Below the pieces are notes generated by a model. That model saw only the letters and a program-made list of their open reading frames with translations. It did not search any database and had not been told where the DNA came from. This document shows positions 1-8,586 of a stretch of DNA of 64,000 bases, piece by piece. The translations under genes and the position numbers were made by a program. The stretch is from Flavobacteriaceae bacterium PS02336. GTDB lineage: Bacteria > Bacteroidota > Bacteroidia > Flavobacteriales > Flavobacteriaceae. The stretch is from positions 248,001 through 312,000 of the forward strand of contig JASCOF010000004.1 of assembly GCA_029960065.1 (NCBI GenBank), written 5' to 3'. Numbering within the stretch: position 1 is the first letter of the stretch; each line of letters starts with the position of its first letter.

Positions 1-1639
1 TACCGCCGTATTTTCTGTTTACTTCTATAGATCCCTGCGAGAAACTTTCGAAAACAGTCTGAAGTTTATCCTCAGGAATTCCAATTCCTGTATCAACAAT
101 TTCAAAGTAAATTGTAGCGGTGTCTTCTTCTTGGGAATATAGCTTTGCAATAACACTTACATGTCCGTTTTGAGTGAATTTTAAAGCGTTATTAATCAAG
201 TTTAATATAATCTGTGACAGTTTTGTCGGATCTCCCATTAAACTATCCGGAATAGATTTGTCTATCTCTAAATTAAAATAGTTCTTATTGGCCGTGGCCA
301 ATTCTTTTAAGGAACTCTGAATATTAAATAAAAGTTCTTTTAAGTTAAAGCTAATCGTTTCGATCTCAACTTTGGTCGAATCAATTTTGTTAATTTCTAA
401 AATCTCGTTGATAAAAGTAGTTAGATAGTTACCTGAAAATTTCAAAGATTCTAAATACTTTAATTGTTTTTTCTTCGGATTATCTTCAAGCAGAATATGT
501 GTAATTCCGTTAATAGCGTTCAATGGCGTTCGTAATTCGTGACTTACCGTCGATAAGAATTCAGATCTTGCTTTTGATGCTTTTTCGGCTTTGTTTTTGG
601 CTAAGATCAATTCTTTGTTTTTTTCACGGAGCAGTAAATTATTCTGATTTCTGATGATGTTGTTTTTGTACAAAGCTAAACTTAAAAGCGATAAAATCGA
701 AATTAAAGCAATAGCCAAAATGCTGACTAACTTAGAATAACGATACGTTTTAAGCTGAATTTTTTCTTCGCTTTCTCTTTTTATAGTATTATTTAAAGAT
801 TGATTTTTCTTGAATTTTTCGAATTCATTTAAATCAACTTTGGCATTTTTAAGTCTTAAAAGATAATTTTCAAGCTGATAGTGCTCATCTAAAAAAGAAT
901 AAGCCATATCATAATTTTTATTCTGTTTATAATATTGGCTTATGGCTAAAACTATTTTAGATTTTTTTGGAAGATCATTACTTTTTTCATTGTATTCGAT
1001 CGCTTTGTCAAAATAAATTATGGCAGAATCGTTCCTTTTAAGCTGTGTCTCAATCAAACCAAGCTGATAATAAGAATCAACTTTTGTTCTTATAATGCCA
1101 GGATTGTTGGGTTTTAAGGTGATATTTTTAAACGTTTTTGCAGCTAAAGGAAGATCGCCGTTCTTCTTTTGTGCTAATCCTTTTTGGTAACTCAGGGCTT
1201 CGGAGTGATCGGTAATATTAAGCTCTTTAAGTAAAGCCTGTGCTTTTGCATAATAAACATCTGCAGTTTCATAATCGCCTTTAGATGTGTTGGCCACACC
1301 TATATAATACAATGCTAAAGCCTTAATACAGCTTGGTTTTAGAGTATCATATATAGAAACAGTTTTGTGGAAGTTTTTTAGAGCATCTTCAAGTTTTCCT
1401 TGGTTGTAAAAAATTTTGCCAAGCTTTAAAGTTTGATTAGCTAAATTTTCTTTCTCCCCATGAACTTCGCAAAAGTTGATAGATTTTTGGGTGTAAACAG
1501 CAGCCTCGCTGTACTTTTTATTGTTAAGATTAGCATTTGCCAGCTTGTTATAATAGGTAACGCTATCCGTATTCTTTTTAGCTTGAGAATACAAAGACGA
1601 GTTAAGGAAACAAACAACAATAAAAAGATAGTATTTCAT
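1..1639 (-). CDS. TPR sensor histidine kinase, C-terminus beyond the window
   Basis: The frame opens at an ATG (complement of 1637-1639) and stays open to the window edge, so at least 546 residues are visible. The N-terminus (MKYYLFIVVCFLNSSLYSQ) looks like a signal peptide. Tetratricopeptide-type helices fill about residues 25-260, a membrane segment lies near 303-325, and a charged coiled coil follows. The HisKA motif SHELRTPLNAI places the phospho-acceptor His at about 367. The N box (NLINNALKFTQ, about 478) and G1 box (DTGIGIP, about 514) of the ATPase domain are intact. It should be an inner-membrane kinase sensing through periplasmic TPRs. A receiver domain may follow outside the window. 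Confidence 0.85.
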   Translation of the reverse strand, partial: MKYYLFIVVCFLNSSLYSQAKKNTDSVTYYNKLANANLNNKKYSEAAVYTQKSINFCEVHGEKENLANQTLKLGKIFYNQGKLEDALKNFHKTVSIYDTLKPSCIKALALYYIGVANTSKGDYETADVYYAKAQALLKELNITDHSEALSYQKGLAQKKNGDLPLAAKTFKNITLKPNNPGIIRTKVDSYYQLGLIETQLKRNDSAIIYFDKAIEYNEKSNDLPKKSKIVLAISQYYKQNKNYDMAYSFLDEHYQLENYLLRLKNAKVDLNEFEKFKKNQSLNNTIKRESEEKIQLKTYRYSKLVSILAIALISILSLLSLALYKNNIIRNQNNLLLREKNKELILAKNKAEKASKARSEFLSTVSHELRTPLNAINGITHILLEDNPKKKQLKYLESLKFSGNYLTTFINEILEINKIDSTKVEIETISFNLKELLFNIQSSLKELATANKNYFNLEIDKSIPDSLMGDPTKLSQIILNLINNALKFTQNGHVSVIAKLYSQEEDTATIYFEIVDTGIGIPEDKLQTVFESFSQGSIEVNRKYGG

Positions 1640-1665
1640 GTATGGCAATGCTTTTACAATGAACC

Positions 1666-2664
1666 TTATTTTTTTCTTATGAGTAAAATTAAATCGATCA
1701 ATCTTGATGAATAGCCAATCTCATTGTCATACCAGCCTACTACTTTTACCATTTTATCAATAACCGAAGTTAACTGCGCATCAAACAAACAAGAATGTGT
1801 ATTGCCAATTACATCTACCGAGACAATTGGATCTTCGGTGTAATCTAATATTCCTTTTAAATTTGTTTTTGAGGCTTCTTTAAATGCTTTATTTATTTCT
1901 TCAATGCTTACAGCTCGTTTTACATTGAAGGTGATATCTGTTAATGAACCGTCTGGAACAGGGACTCTAATCCCGCAACCTCCTATTTTGTTGTGCAATT
2001 TAGGAAAAATTTTTGTTAATGCCTTAGCAGCACCAGTAGTTGTTGGAACAATTGATTGACTTGCACCTCTTGCACGTCGCAAATCCTTATGTGGTTGGTC
2101 ATGAAGACTTTGATCTGTTGTGAAAGAATGTATCGTGGTAATGTAAGCCTGCTCAATACCACATAACTCTTCGATAATTTTGATCATCGGAGCTGCGTTA
2201 TTTGTCGTACAGCTTGCATTAGAAACGATAGTTTCATTTCCATCCAAAATAGTTTCATTTACACCAAGAACAACTGTTTTTATAGTATCTACTTCAGACG
2301 GAGCAGAAAGAATTACTTTTTTTGCACCTGCTTCCAGATGTCTATTTAATTCTTCGTGCGTTTTATATTTTCCTGTTGATTCAATTACAATGTCAATCGA
2401 ATGTGATTTCCAGTCTAAATTTGAAATGTTTTTTTCATGAAAAAAGAAAAAATGCCTGCCGTCAACAATAATACTATCTTCGTCATGACTTACGTCAAAG
2501 GGCAGAACACCGTGAATACTGTCATATTTAATTAAATGTGACATAGTTTTATTGTCCGCAATGTCATTTATAGCAACGACCTCAATTTCAGGATGATTTA
2601 AAAGAAGACGGAACAAATTTCTTCCGATTCTTCCAAATCCATTAATGGCAATTCTTGTTTTCAA
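1666..2664 (-). CDS. gap: Glyceraldehyde-3-phosphate dehydrogenase, type I
   Basis: Oxidises glyceraldehyde-3-phosphate to 1,3-bisphosphoglycerate with NAD(P) in the cytoplasm. The Rossmann motif NGFGRIGRN is at residues 8-16, the catalytic Cys is C152 in SNASCTTN, and the general base is H179 in TTIHS. At 332 residues it is full length for the family. The residue after CTTN is Asn where many homologues have Cys, and the C-terminus ends in a short basic tail. Flavobacteria often carry more than one gap gene, and nothing here shows whether this copy is glycolytic or gluconeogenic. It ends 26 bases from the kinase start and is transcribed in the same direction. Confidence 0.95.
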   Translation of the reverse strand: MKTRIAINGFGRIGRNLFRLLLNHPEIEVVAINDIADNKTMSHLIKYDSIHGVLPFDVSHDEDSIIVDGRHFFFFHEKNISNLDWKSHSIDIVIESTGKYKTHEELNRHLEAGAKKVILSAPSEVDTIKTVVLGVNETILDGNETIVSNASCTTNNAAPMIKIIEELCGIEQAYITTIHSFTTDQSLHDQPHKDLRRARGASQSIVPTTTGAAKALTKIFPKLHNKIGGCGIRVPVPDGSLTDITFNVKRAVSIEEINKAFKEASKTNLKGILDYTEDPIVSVDVIGNTHSCLFDAQLTSVIDKMVKVVGWYDNEIGYSSRLIDLILLIRKK

Positions 2665-2706
2665 TTTTTTATTTATTCGATTAATGGTTTAATCATCTAA
2701 TCGGTT

Positions 2707-2736
2707 TTACAATTAAACGATTAAACGATTAAACTT
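2707..2736. repeat. Short tandem ATTAAACG repeat between gap and lipA
   Basis: Three adjacent copies (the last lacks its final base) of the octamer ATTAAACG at about 2712-2734, followed by a T run. The same ACGATTAAACGATT motif forms a perfect inverted repeat at 22671-22714. Confidence 0.6.
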
Positions 2737-2738
2737 TT

Positions 2739-3605
2739 TTATAATATGTGTTTTTGTGCTTTATATGAAGAACGAACAAGTGGTCCGCTTTCTACATGTC
2801 GGAAGCCTAAATCAAGTCCGAATTGTTCATATCTAGCAAATTGTTCAGGTGTAATGAATTCTTTTACAGGAAGATGTTTTTTACTAGGCTGTAAATACTG
2901 ACCAATAGTAACAACATCAACATTGGCATTTCTTAAATCGGTCATAGTCTGAAAAACCTCTTCTTCAGTCTCTCCAAGACCTAACATAATTCCAGATTTG
3001 GTTCTGTTAATGCCTTTTTCTTTTAAATATCGAAGTACTTCTAAACTTCTGTCATATTTTGCCTGAATACGAACTTCGCGAGTTAAACGTCTTACCGTTT
3101 CCATGTTATGCGAAACGACTTCTGGATTTGCCTCTACAATACGATCAATGTTTCTTTCAATTCCTTGAAAATCGGGAATCAAAGTTTCTAGAGTTGTATT
3201 TGGGTTCATTCTGCGGATTGCTCTCACAGTTTCCATCCAGATAATAGAACCGCCGTCTTTCAAGTCATCTCTATCCACACTTGTAATTACGGCATGTTTA
3301 ATATTCATGATTTTAATCGAACGGGCTACTTTTTCAGGTTCATCCCAATCTACTGTTTCAGGTCTTCCGGTTTTTACACCGCAGAACCCGCAGGAACGAG
3401 TACATACATTTCCTAAAATCATGAAAGTTGCAGTTCCTTCACCCCAGCATTCTCCCATATTAGGACAGCTTCCTGATGTACAAATTGTATTTAAACTATA
3501 TTTATCTACCAAACCTCTTAGTTCAGTATATTTTTGTCCAATTGGCAGTTTTACTTTTAACCACTTAGGTTTAGCAGTAGTTATGTTTGCTTCGGATGTT
3601 TCCAT
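2739..3605 (-). CDS. lipA: Lipoyl synthase
   Basis: Radical-SAM enzyme that inserts two sulfurs into protein-bound octanoyl groups to make lipoate. The auxiliary 4Fe-4S cluster ligands are C42, C47 and C53 (CTSGSCPNMGEC). The radical-SAM cluster ligands are C68, C72 and C75 (CTRSCGFC). The C-terminal RSSY motif, whose serine ligates the auxiliary cluster, is at 278-281. At 288 residues it is normal for the family. It shares orientation with gap, with a repeat-containing gap of 74 bases between them. Confidence 0.97.
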   Translation of the reverse strand: METSEANITTAKPKWLKVKLPIGQKYTELRGLVDKYSLNTICTSGSCPNMGECWGEGTATFMILGNVCTRSCGFCGVKTGRPETVDWDEPEKVARSIKIMNIKHAVITSVDRDDLKDGGSIIWMETVRAIRRMNPNTTLETLIPDFQGIERNIDRIVEANPEVVSHNMETVRRLTREVRIQAKYDRSLEVLRYLKEKGINRTKSGIMLGLGETEEEVFQTMTDLRNANVDVVTIGQYLQPSKKHLPVKEFITPEQFARYEQFGLDLGFRHVESGPLVRSSYKAQKHIL

Positions 3606-3776
3606 ATATCAATAATCAAAGCACAAAGATACGGAATGTAGTTCATTTTGAGGACTAAATTTGCTTTTCCTTCACTTTTCAGATTTCGACCCTAATCTAT
3701 TACAAATTTGACTTCTAGTGAATAGCTGAAAAATTAGACAAAACTAATTTTACTGTCAATTTAATAGTTTTAAAAC

Positions 3777-4652
3777 ATGGAAAAAAGATTTATTGCCATT
3801 GGCGTTTTATTTATGGTTTTTAGTTTTACAAATGTAAATGCCCAAATACTTTCAGATAAAGCAATGGGAGCTTTAGGAAAAGGAGTTTCTGGATTTACTT
3901 TTAGTGATGCCGATGCAGCTGCTTTAGCGAAACAAGCTGTGGACGAAATGGATGCTAATAATCCTGTTGCTGGGCCGGCAGATGGTTATGCTATTCGTCT
4001 GAATAGAGTTTTTGGAAAACATGCCTCAAGCGAAGGCGTTACTTTAAATTATAAGGTTTATTTGGTAAAAGATATTAACGCTTTTGCTTGCGCAGATGGA
4101 AGTGTTCGTGTATTTGCAGGTTTAATGGATATTATGGACGACAATCAATTGCTTGCTGTTATCGGACATGAAATTGGTCATGTTGTGAATCATGATTCCA
4201 GAGACGCTGTTAAAGCAGCTTATAAAAAAGAGGCACTTCTAGATGCGGCTTCATCACAATCAGGGAAATTTGAGACGATTACAAAATCACAGTTAGGAGT
4301 TTTAGGAAGTGCCATGGTAGATAGTAAACATAGTAGAAAACAAGAATCTCAAGCAGACTCATTTTCGTATGATTTTATGAAAAAAAATGGTTATGATGTT
4401 AATGCGGTAGAATCTGCTTTTAGGATTTTACAAAATTTAAGTCAAGGTGCAGATTCTTCTTTCATAACAAAAATGATGAGTTCGCATCCGGATTCTGGCA
4501 AAAGAGCCGATGATGCTAAAAAAAGAGCGACAAAAGATGGTTTGTACAAAGCTTATGAGCAGCAAAAAATTGTAAATACAGCGCCTGCAGTTGTGGCACC
4601 TAAAGCAACTGCAAAATCTACCGCTAAAAAAACTACTGCTAAAAAGAAGTAA
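3777..4652 (+). CDS. Secreted M48 family metalloprotease (copy 1)
   Basis: Zinc endopeptidase of the M48 (Ste24/BepA-like) group. Residues 1-22 form a signal peptide ending NVNA. The HEIGH zinc motif is at 131-135 and the third ligand is probably E190 in KQESQAD. There are no further membrane segments, so it should act in the periplasm. The last 25 residues form a Lys/Ala/Thr tail (TAKKTTAKKK). The neighbour at 4839 is a close paralogue with near-identical blocks such as GYAIRLNRVFGKHAS, so the pair arose by tandem duplication. A strong terminator separates the two copies, so each is probably transcribed alone. Confidence 0.9.
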   Translation: MEKRFIAIGVLFMVFSFTNVNAQILSDKAMGALGKGVSGFTFSDADAAALAKQAVDEMDANNPVAGPADGYAIRLNRVFGKHASSEGVTLNYKVYLVKDINAFACADGSVRVFAGLMDIMDDNQLLAVIGHEIGHVVNHDSRDAVKAAYKKEALLDAASSQSGKFETITKSQLGVLGSAMVDSKHSRKQESQADSFSYDFMKKNGYDVNAVESAFRILQNLSQGADSSFITKMMSSHPDSGKRADDAKKRATKDGLYKAYEQQKIVNTAPAVVAPKATAKSTAKKTTAKKK

Positions 4653-4673
4653 TTTTTACATATAATAATTAAA

Positions 4674-4709
4674 AAAAATGGCAGATTCTTTTTGAGTCTG
4701 CCATTTTTT
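4674..4709. terminator. Terminator after M48 copy 1
   Basis: A perfect 12-bp inverted repeat (arms 4674-4685 and 4697-4708) has an 11-base loop. The left arm starts in an A run and the right arm ends in a T run. It can work on both strands. Confidence 0.85.
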
Positions 4710-4804
4710 GTCATTATAGAGATGATCTCAATTCACTTAAATTTTATATCTTTAATTGTTGAAAAAACAAGCTTTTTGTGAAATGAAATAGCATTTTTGT
4801 TATT

Positions 4805-4812
4805 TACATTTG
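4805..4812 (+). promoter_or_regulatory. Predicted -7 element, M48 copy 2
   Basis: TACATTTG matches the Bacteroidota -7 consensus TAnnTTTG, 27 bases before the ATG at 4839. The nearest upstream TTG is at 4776-4778, a longer spacing than usual. Confidence 0.45.
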
Positions 4813-4838
4813 TTGTTAAATTGTAATTATAAAAAAAC

Positions 4839-5714
4839 ATGAAAAAGAAATTTATAATAGCGGGACTTTTATTTGCAGCATTTGGTTTAACTAAAATGAC
4901 TGCACAGATTAATTTCGGTGATAAAGCTATAGGAGCAGTTCAAAAAGGAGTTACCGGTTTTACTTTCAGTAATGCTGATGCAGCTAAATTATCTAAAGAA
5001 GCTGTAGATAAATTAGATGCTGAACATGAAATTGCTGGTCCAACTGATGGTTATGCTATTCGTCTGAATAGAGTTTTTGGAAAACATGCTTCTGGCGATG
5101 GATTCACTTTAAATTATAAAGTATACAAATTAAAAGAAGTAAATGCTTTTGCAACGGCAGACGGAAGTGTGCGTGTATATTCTGGATTAATGGATATTAT
5201 GGACGATAACGAATTAATTGCTGTAATTGGTCATGAAATCGGACACGTTGCAAATAATGATTCAAGAGATGCGATAAGAGCAGCGTACCAAAAAGAAGCT
5301 TTAATGGACGGAGCAGCTTCACAATCGGCTACTGTAGCAACAGTTACTGATAGTCAGCTTGGGAAAATCGGAAGCGCTATTATCGATAGTAAATACAGCC
5401 GTAAACAAGAATCAGAAGCCGATTTGTTTGCCTATAATTTTATGAAGAAAAACGGTTATAATGTGAATGCTGAAGAATCGGCTTTTAGAATTTTGGCAAA
5501 AATGAGCGAAGGATCTCAAGCTTCATTTATTGACCAAATGATGAGCTCGCATCCAGATTCTCAGAAAAGGGCAGATGAAGCGAAGAAAAGAGCTGAAAAA
5601 GATGGTTTGTATAAACCTTATGTGCAGCAAAAAATTGTAAATACTGTTCCTGCTGCTACAACAACTAAAAAGGCAACTACAACAAAGAAAACAACGACAA
5701 CAAAAAAGAAATAG
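4839..5714 (+). CDS. Secreted M48 family metalloprotease (copy 2)
   Basis: Paralogue of the preceding gene with the same length (291 residues) and layout. It has a signal peptide to about residue 22 (KMTAQ), HEIGH at 132-136, a second conserved Glu in KQESEADLF, and a Lys/Thr-rich tail (TTKKTTTTKKK). Copy 1 has AFACADGS where this copy has AFATADGS, so the cysteine is specific to copy 1. The cationic tails differ in sequence but keep their composition, which suggests they are functional, perhaps binding envelope polyanions (inference). The gene has its own candidate -7 element and ends in a shared bidirectional terminator. Confidence 0.9.
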   Translation: MKKKFIIAGLLFAAFGLTKMTAQINFGDKAIGAVQKGVTGFTFSNADAAKLSKEAVDKLDAEHEIAGPTDGYAIRLNRVFGKHASGDGFTLNYKVYKLKEVNAFATADGSVRVYSGLMDIMDDNELIAVIGHEIGHVANNDSRDAIRAAYQKEALMDGAASQSATVATVTDSQLGKIGSAIIDSKYSRKQESEADLFAYNFMKKNGYNVNAEESAFRILAKMSEGSQASFIDQMMSSHPDSQKRADEAKKRAEKDGLYKPYVQQKIVNTVPAATTTKKATTTKKTTTTKKK

Positions 5715-5734
5715 TAGTTGTTTCTAAAATAAGA

Positions 5735-5772
5735 AAACCCGACAGAATTTTATTTTGTCGGGTTTGTTTTTT
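5735..5772. terminator. Bidirectional terminator between convergent genes
   Basis: A perfect 10-bp inverted repeat (AAACCCGACA at 5735-5744; complement at 5756-5765) is followed by a T run. It serves the M48 gene on + and the PH-domain gene on -. Confidence 0.85.
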
Positions 5773-6152
5773 TATCCTAAAACGTGAAAAGCTAAAATTT
5801 TCTGTACTTCGTAAACATTCACAGATTTGTTAAACTGTTTTACAATACTCGGCTGCTGTTCACTTGAAATCCAGATTTTTAATTCGGCGTCAAGATCAAA
5901 AGTTCCAGCGGTTTCAACACTAAATCTTGTGATGTTTTTGTAAGCAATCGATTTGTATTCTGTTTTGCTTCCAGTAATTCCCTGTACATCGACTAAGATT
6001 AATCTTTTGTTGGTAAAAATAAAAGTATCGCGAATAAGTTTAAAACCCATTTCGATCTCTTCGTTTGCTGTTAAAAGCTGTCCGTATTTTTTAATTAAAT
6101 CTTCCTGGCTTACAGAACCTGCATTGCCAAGAATAGCAGAAAATATTCCCAT
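5772..6152 (-). CDS. PH-domain (bPH) cytoplasmic protein
   Basis: A 126-residue soluble protein. From about residue 25 it matches the bacterial pleckstrin-homology pattern: an amphipathic strand series with FIFTNKRLILVD, then YKSIAYKNITRFSVE and DAELKIWI, ending in a helix. In this family the conserved TNKRLI strand precedes a turn and the Y..I.YK.I..F segment. The biochemical role of such proteins is not established; the fold suggests a small binding module. It has no signal peptide or membrane segment. It converges on the M48 pair and is likely monocistronic. Confidence 0.75.
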   Translation of the reverse strand: MGIFSAILGNAGSVSQEDLIKKYGQLLTANEEIEMGFKLIRDTFIFTNKRLILVDVQGITGSKTEYKSIAYKNITRFSVETAGTFDLDAELKIWISSEQQPSIVKQFNKSVNVYEVQKILAFHVLG

Positions 6153-6227
6153 TGTTTTGTTTTTTATTGGTTGAATAAATTAACTAAGAAGGAGTAAAAG
6201 TAATAGATTTTGTTAATTTTTTGTATT

Positions 6228-6950
6228 CTATTTAGATTTAATTAATAATGGAATTATGGTTATTGAAATCAGAAAAGAAGCTATAAATGATACGGTTAAA
6301 TTTCCTATGTTTAAAGTGTTTGGATGAATCGTAAATCGGATAAATAAAATGACTGTTGTAAATAGAAATACAGTGATCCAATATAATTTATCAACGGAAT
6401 TTTTAAAAGTGAAATCTTGTGGAATCTGTAGAAAAACGATGAGGATAAAAATGCTTCCTAAAATAGTGCTGGCGTGCTGAGCGATTTTCCAAAATGGAAT
6501 TTTGTTTTCAAAGAGCACTATAGTATTTTGTAGAACGTCAATTTGACTGACAAAGTAACCGTGTTTGTGTGTGAAAGAATCCCAAAAGATATGTGAACTT
6601 ATTCCAATTAAGAAAGATAATATGATAATATGCCAATTCTTCGTAAAATAATTGTTCCAATTGAAATGCGTAAAAAGTGATAGTCTATTGCTGATAAAAG
6701 GCGGGAGATTTTGAAATAGTAGATTTCGTGTCAAATTATGATATATAAAAGCCAGCAAAAGAGCAAGCGGTAGATCAAACCAAAAAATACCACTTAATGT
6801 ATGACTATAATCGCTTTTGACTTTCATTCTTAAAAAATATTCAAAATCAGGAGTTAAACTGCCAATTACTAAGGCGGAAAGAGAAAACCAAGACTTGGGT
6901 AGGTACCTTAAAGGAAGAATTATTGCTGGATGCGAAAAAGTAAAGGGCAT
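6228..6950 (-). CDS. DUF4184 family integral membrane protein
   Basis: A 240-residue protein beginning MPFTFSHPA, with GSLTPDFEYF near residue 32, which is the signature of DUF4184. Several hydrophobic helices follow, and a His-containing helix (SHIFWDSFTHKHG) lies in the middle. The conserved polar residues (HP, DFEYF, HIFWDSFTH) resemble membrane-embedded metal-dependent hydrolases, but no activity is established for the family. It stands alone between the PH-domain gene and tonB, separated from tonB by a terminator. Confidence 0.8.
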   Translation of the reverse strand: MPFTFSHPAIILPLRYLPKSWFSLSALVIGSLTPDFEYFLRMKVKSDYSHTLSGIFWFDLPLALLLAFIYHNLTRNLLFQNLPPFISNRLSLFTHFNWNNYFTKNWHIIILSFLIGISSHIFWDSFTHKHGYFVSQIDVLQNTIVLFENKIPFWKIAQHASTILGSIFILIVFLQIPQDFTFKNSVDKLYWITVFLFTTVILFIRFTIHPNTLNIGNLTVSFIASFLISITIIPLLIKSK

Positions 6951-7018
6951 TAAGAATGGAATTTTAAATGAACTATAAATTTAATGAACTTTGACTTCTT
7001 TTAATTAAAAATAAAACT

Positions 7019-7048
7019 AAAAAAGCAGAACCTAAGTTCTGCTTTTTT
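7019..7048 (-). terminator. Terminator of the tonB gene
   Basis: A perfect 12-bp inverted repeat (7019-7030 and 7037-7048) with a 6-base loop and A/T-run flanks. It starts 3 bases beyond the stop codon of the minus-strand TonB gene. Confidence 0.85.
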
Positions 7049-7050
7049 AA

Positions 7051-7875
7051 TTATTCCATTTCCGTTTTTATCGTAATTGGAAGGCTGTATGCTGTTCGAA
7101 CAGGTTTTCCGTCTAGAATTCCTGGATTCCATTTTGTTTTCAAAGATTTTAAAACTCTAATTGCTTCTTTGCCCATTCCGTAACCAGGATCGTTTCTAAC
7201 AATAATGTCTGTTAGTGATCCATCTTTTTCAACAACGAAAGAAACATAAACTCTTAATGTTTTTTCCATGTCTAATTCTGGTCTGCGGAAATTGTTTCCA
7301 ACATATTTATAGAACTGAGCGATTCCACCTGGAAACTCAGGTTGTTGGTCCAAAATTGCAGTAGGGACAGGATCAGTGTTTGGCGGTGCAACTGAAGCAG
7401 CGTTACCATTTCCTCCTCCGCCTTCTGTTGGTAAAACATTTAGTGCGGTTCCTGTTCCAGTAGTATTTACAACAGCTGGTCCATTGTCTACATTAGCGGC
7501 TATTTCCTGCGCAGCCTCTTGTGTTGTTGTAACAACAGGATTGGTTAGTTGAATCGCTTCTGTCTGGCTTGCTGCAGTTTGTTCTACAATTGGTGCAGGT
7601 GGTGCAGGTGGCTGCGGTTTTACTAAATCTGGTGTAATGTTAACTGGTGTAATAGGGTGATAAGGAGTTGTAGGCTCTTCAATAACCGGTTTGTTAAGTT
7701 TATTAATCAACACGGGTATGCTTCCCAGAGCAGTTACTAACAATAAACCCATAAAGAGAGCATTAACCGTAGTTCTAGGATTCTCTTGGCGTAATTGATA
7801 CGCTCCATACTCTTTGTTTCTGTTTTCGAAAACAAGATCGTTCCACTTGTTTTCATAAATGTTCAATTTAGACAT
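7051..7875 (-). CDS. tonB: TonB family energy transducer
   Basis: Couples the inner-membrane proton gradient to TonB-dependent outer-membrane receptors such as the SusC proteins in this window. A short cytoplasmic segment (MSKLNIYENKWNDLVF) of the form common in Bacteroidota precedes one membrane helix near residues 38-58. A Pro-rich periplasmic linker (PQPPAPPAP) follows, then a linker rich in Thr, Asn and Ala. The C-terminal TonB domain spans about 185-274 and contains PEFPGGIAQFYKYV, YVSFVVEKDGS and GKPVRTAYSLPI. At 274 residues it is typical. No exbB or exbD is present here, so the partners must be elsewhere. Confidence 0.92.
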   Translation of the reverse strand: MSKLNIYENKWNDLVFENRNKEYGAYQLRQENPRTTVNALFMGLLLVTALGSIPVLINKLNKPVIEEPTTPYHPITPVNITPDLVKPQPPAPPAPIVEQTAASQTEAIQLTNPVVTTTQEAAQEIAANVDNGPAVVNTTGTGTALNVLPTEGGGGNGNAASVAPPNTDPVPTAILDQQPEFPGGIAQFYKYVGNNFRRPELDMEKTLRVYVSFVVEKDGSLTDIIVRNDPGYGMGKEAIRVLKSLKTKWNPGILDGKPVRTAYSLPITIKTEME

Positions 7876-8034
7876 AATTTTTGGGTTTTAAGGTTAAGTA
7901 ACTTTAAATCATACGCAGAAAAGGTTTGGGTTTGGAGCTACAACGAGAAAATTGTAGTTTTAGTATGTGATAAAATGTATTTTTTAAGAATAAAAATACG
8001 AATAGTATATTTATCTTGTTTTAAAGATAAGAAA

Positions 8035-8586
8035 TTATCTGTTACGTTCGATAATTTCTGCCAATAATTTTTTCGCACGTAAAAGCTTAACTTTTACACT
8101 GCTCAGAGGCTCATCAATCTTAACAGCAATTTCCTGATAAGACATTTCTTGAAAATAACGAAGCTGAATTACTTCTTGATAATGAGGTTTGAGTTCTTTA
8201 ATGCATAAAAGCAGACGCGAAAGATTCTGTTCTTTAATTAATGCATCTTCAGCTGAGGGAGTAGGGTCGGCTATGTTGTAAGCCTGCTGATCTTCGTTGT
8301 CTGTGATTTCGATAAAAAGATTGGTTTTCTTTTTTCGAAGTAAATCAATATAGACGTTTTTGGCGATGGCAATTAGCCAGGTATTGAATTGGAATTCAGG
8401 ATTGTAAGAACCTATTTTGTCAAAAGCTTTAGAGAATGTTTCAATCGTAATGTCTTCTGCGATGGTTTCGTTTTCGGTTCTTTTGAGCATAAAGGAATAC
8501 ACTTCATTCCAATAATGATCTAATAAAAAAGTAAAGGCGATTTGATCGCCTTTTTTTGCTTTTTCTATTTTAGAATTTATTTCCAA
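8035..8586 (-). CDS. ECF-type RNA polymerase sigma factor
   Basis: A 183-residue sigma-70 family protein with only regions 2 and 4. Region 2 spans about 20-90 and includes DITIETFSKAF and FNTWLIAIAKNVYIDLLRKKK. Region 4 spans about 125-178 and ends in the helix-turn-helix MSYQEIAVKIDEPLSSVKVKLLRAKKLL. No anti-sigma gene is adjacent, so the trigger is unclear. The start codon overlaps the end of the upstream GT2 gene by 10 bases, which implies translational coupling. A GGCGA/TCGCC hairpin inside the first codons may modulate expression. Confidence 0.9.
   Translation of the reverse strand: MEINSKIEKAKKGDQIAFTFLLDHYWNEVYSFMLKRTENETIAEDITIETFSKAFDKIGSYNPEFQFNTWLIAIAKNVYIDLLRKKKTNLFIEITDNEDQQAYNIADPTPSAEDALIKEQNLSRLLLCIKELKPHYQEVIQLRYFQEMSYQEIAVKIDEPLSSVKVKLLRAKKLLAEIIERNR
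8535..8560. promoter_or_regulatory. GC hairpin at the start of the sigma-factor gene
   Basis: AAAGGCGA-TTTGA-TCGCCTTT forms a short stem inside codons 10-18 of the sigma gene. On the minus strand the next bases are TTTACTTTTTT, so it resembles a weak attenuator. On the plus strand it is followed by seven T. Confidence 0.35.
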
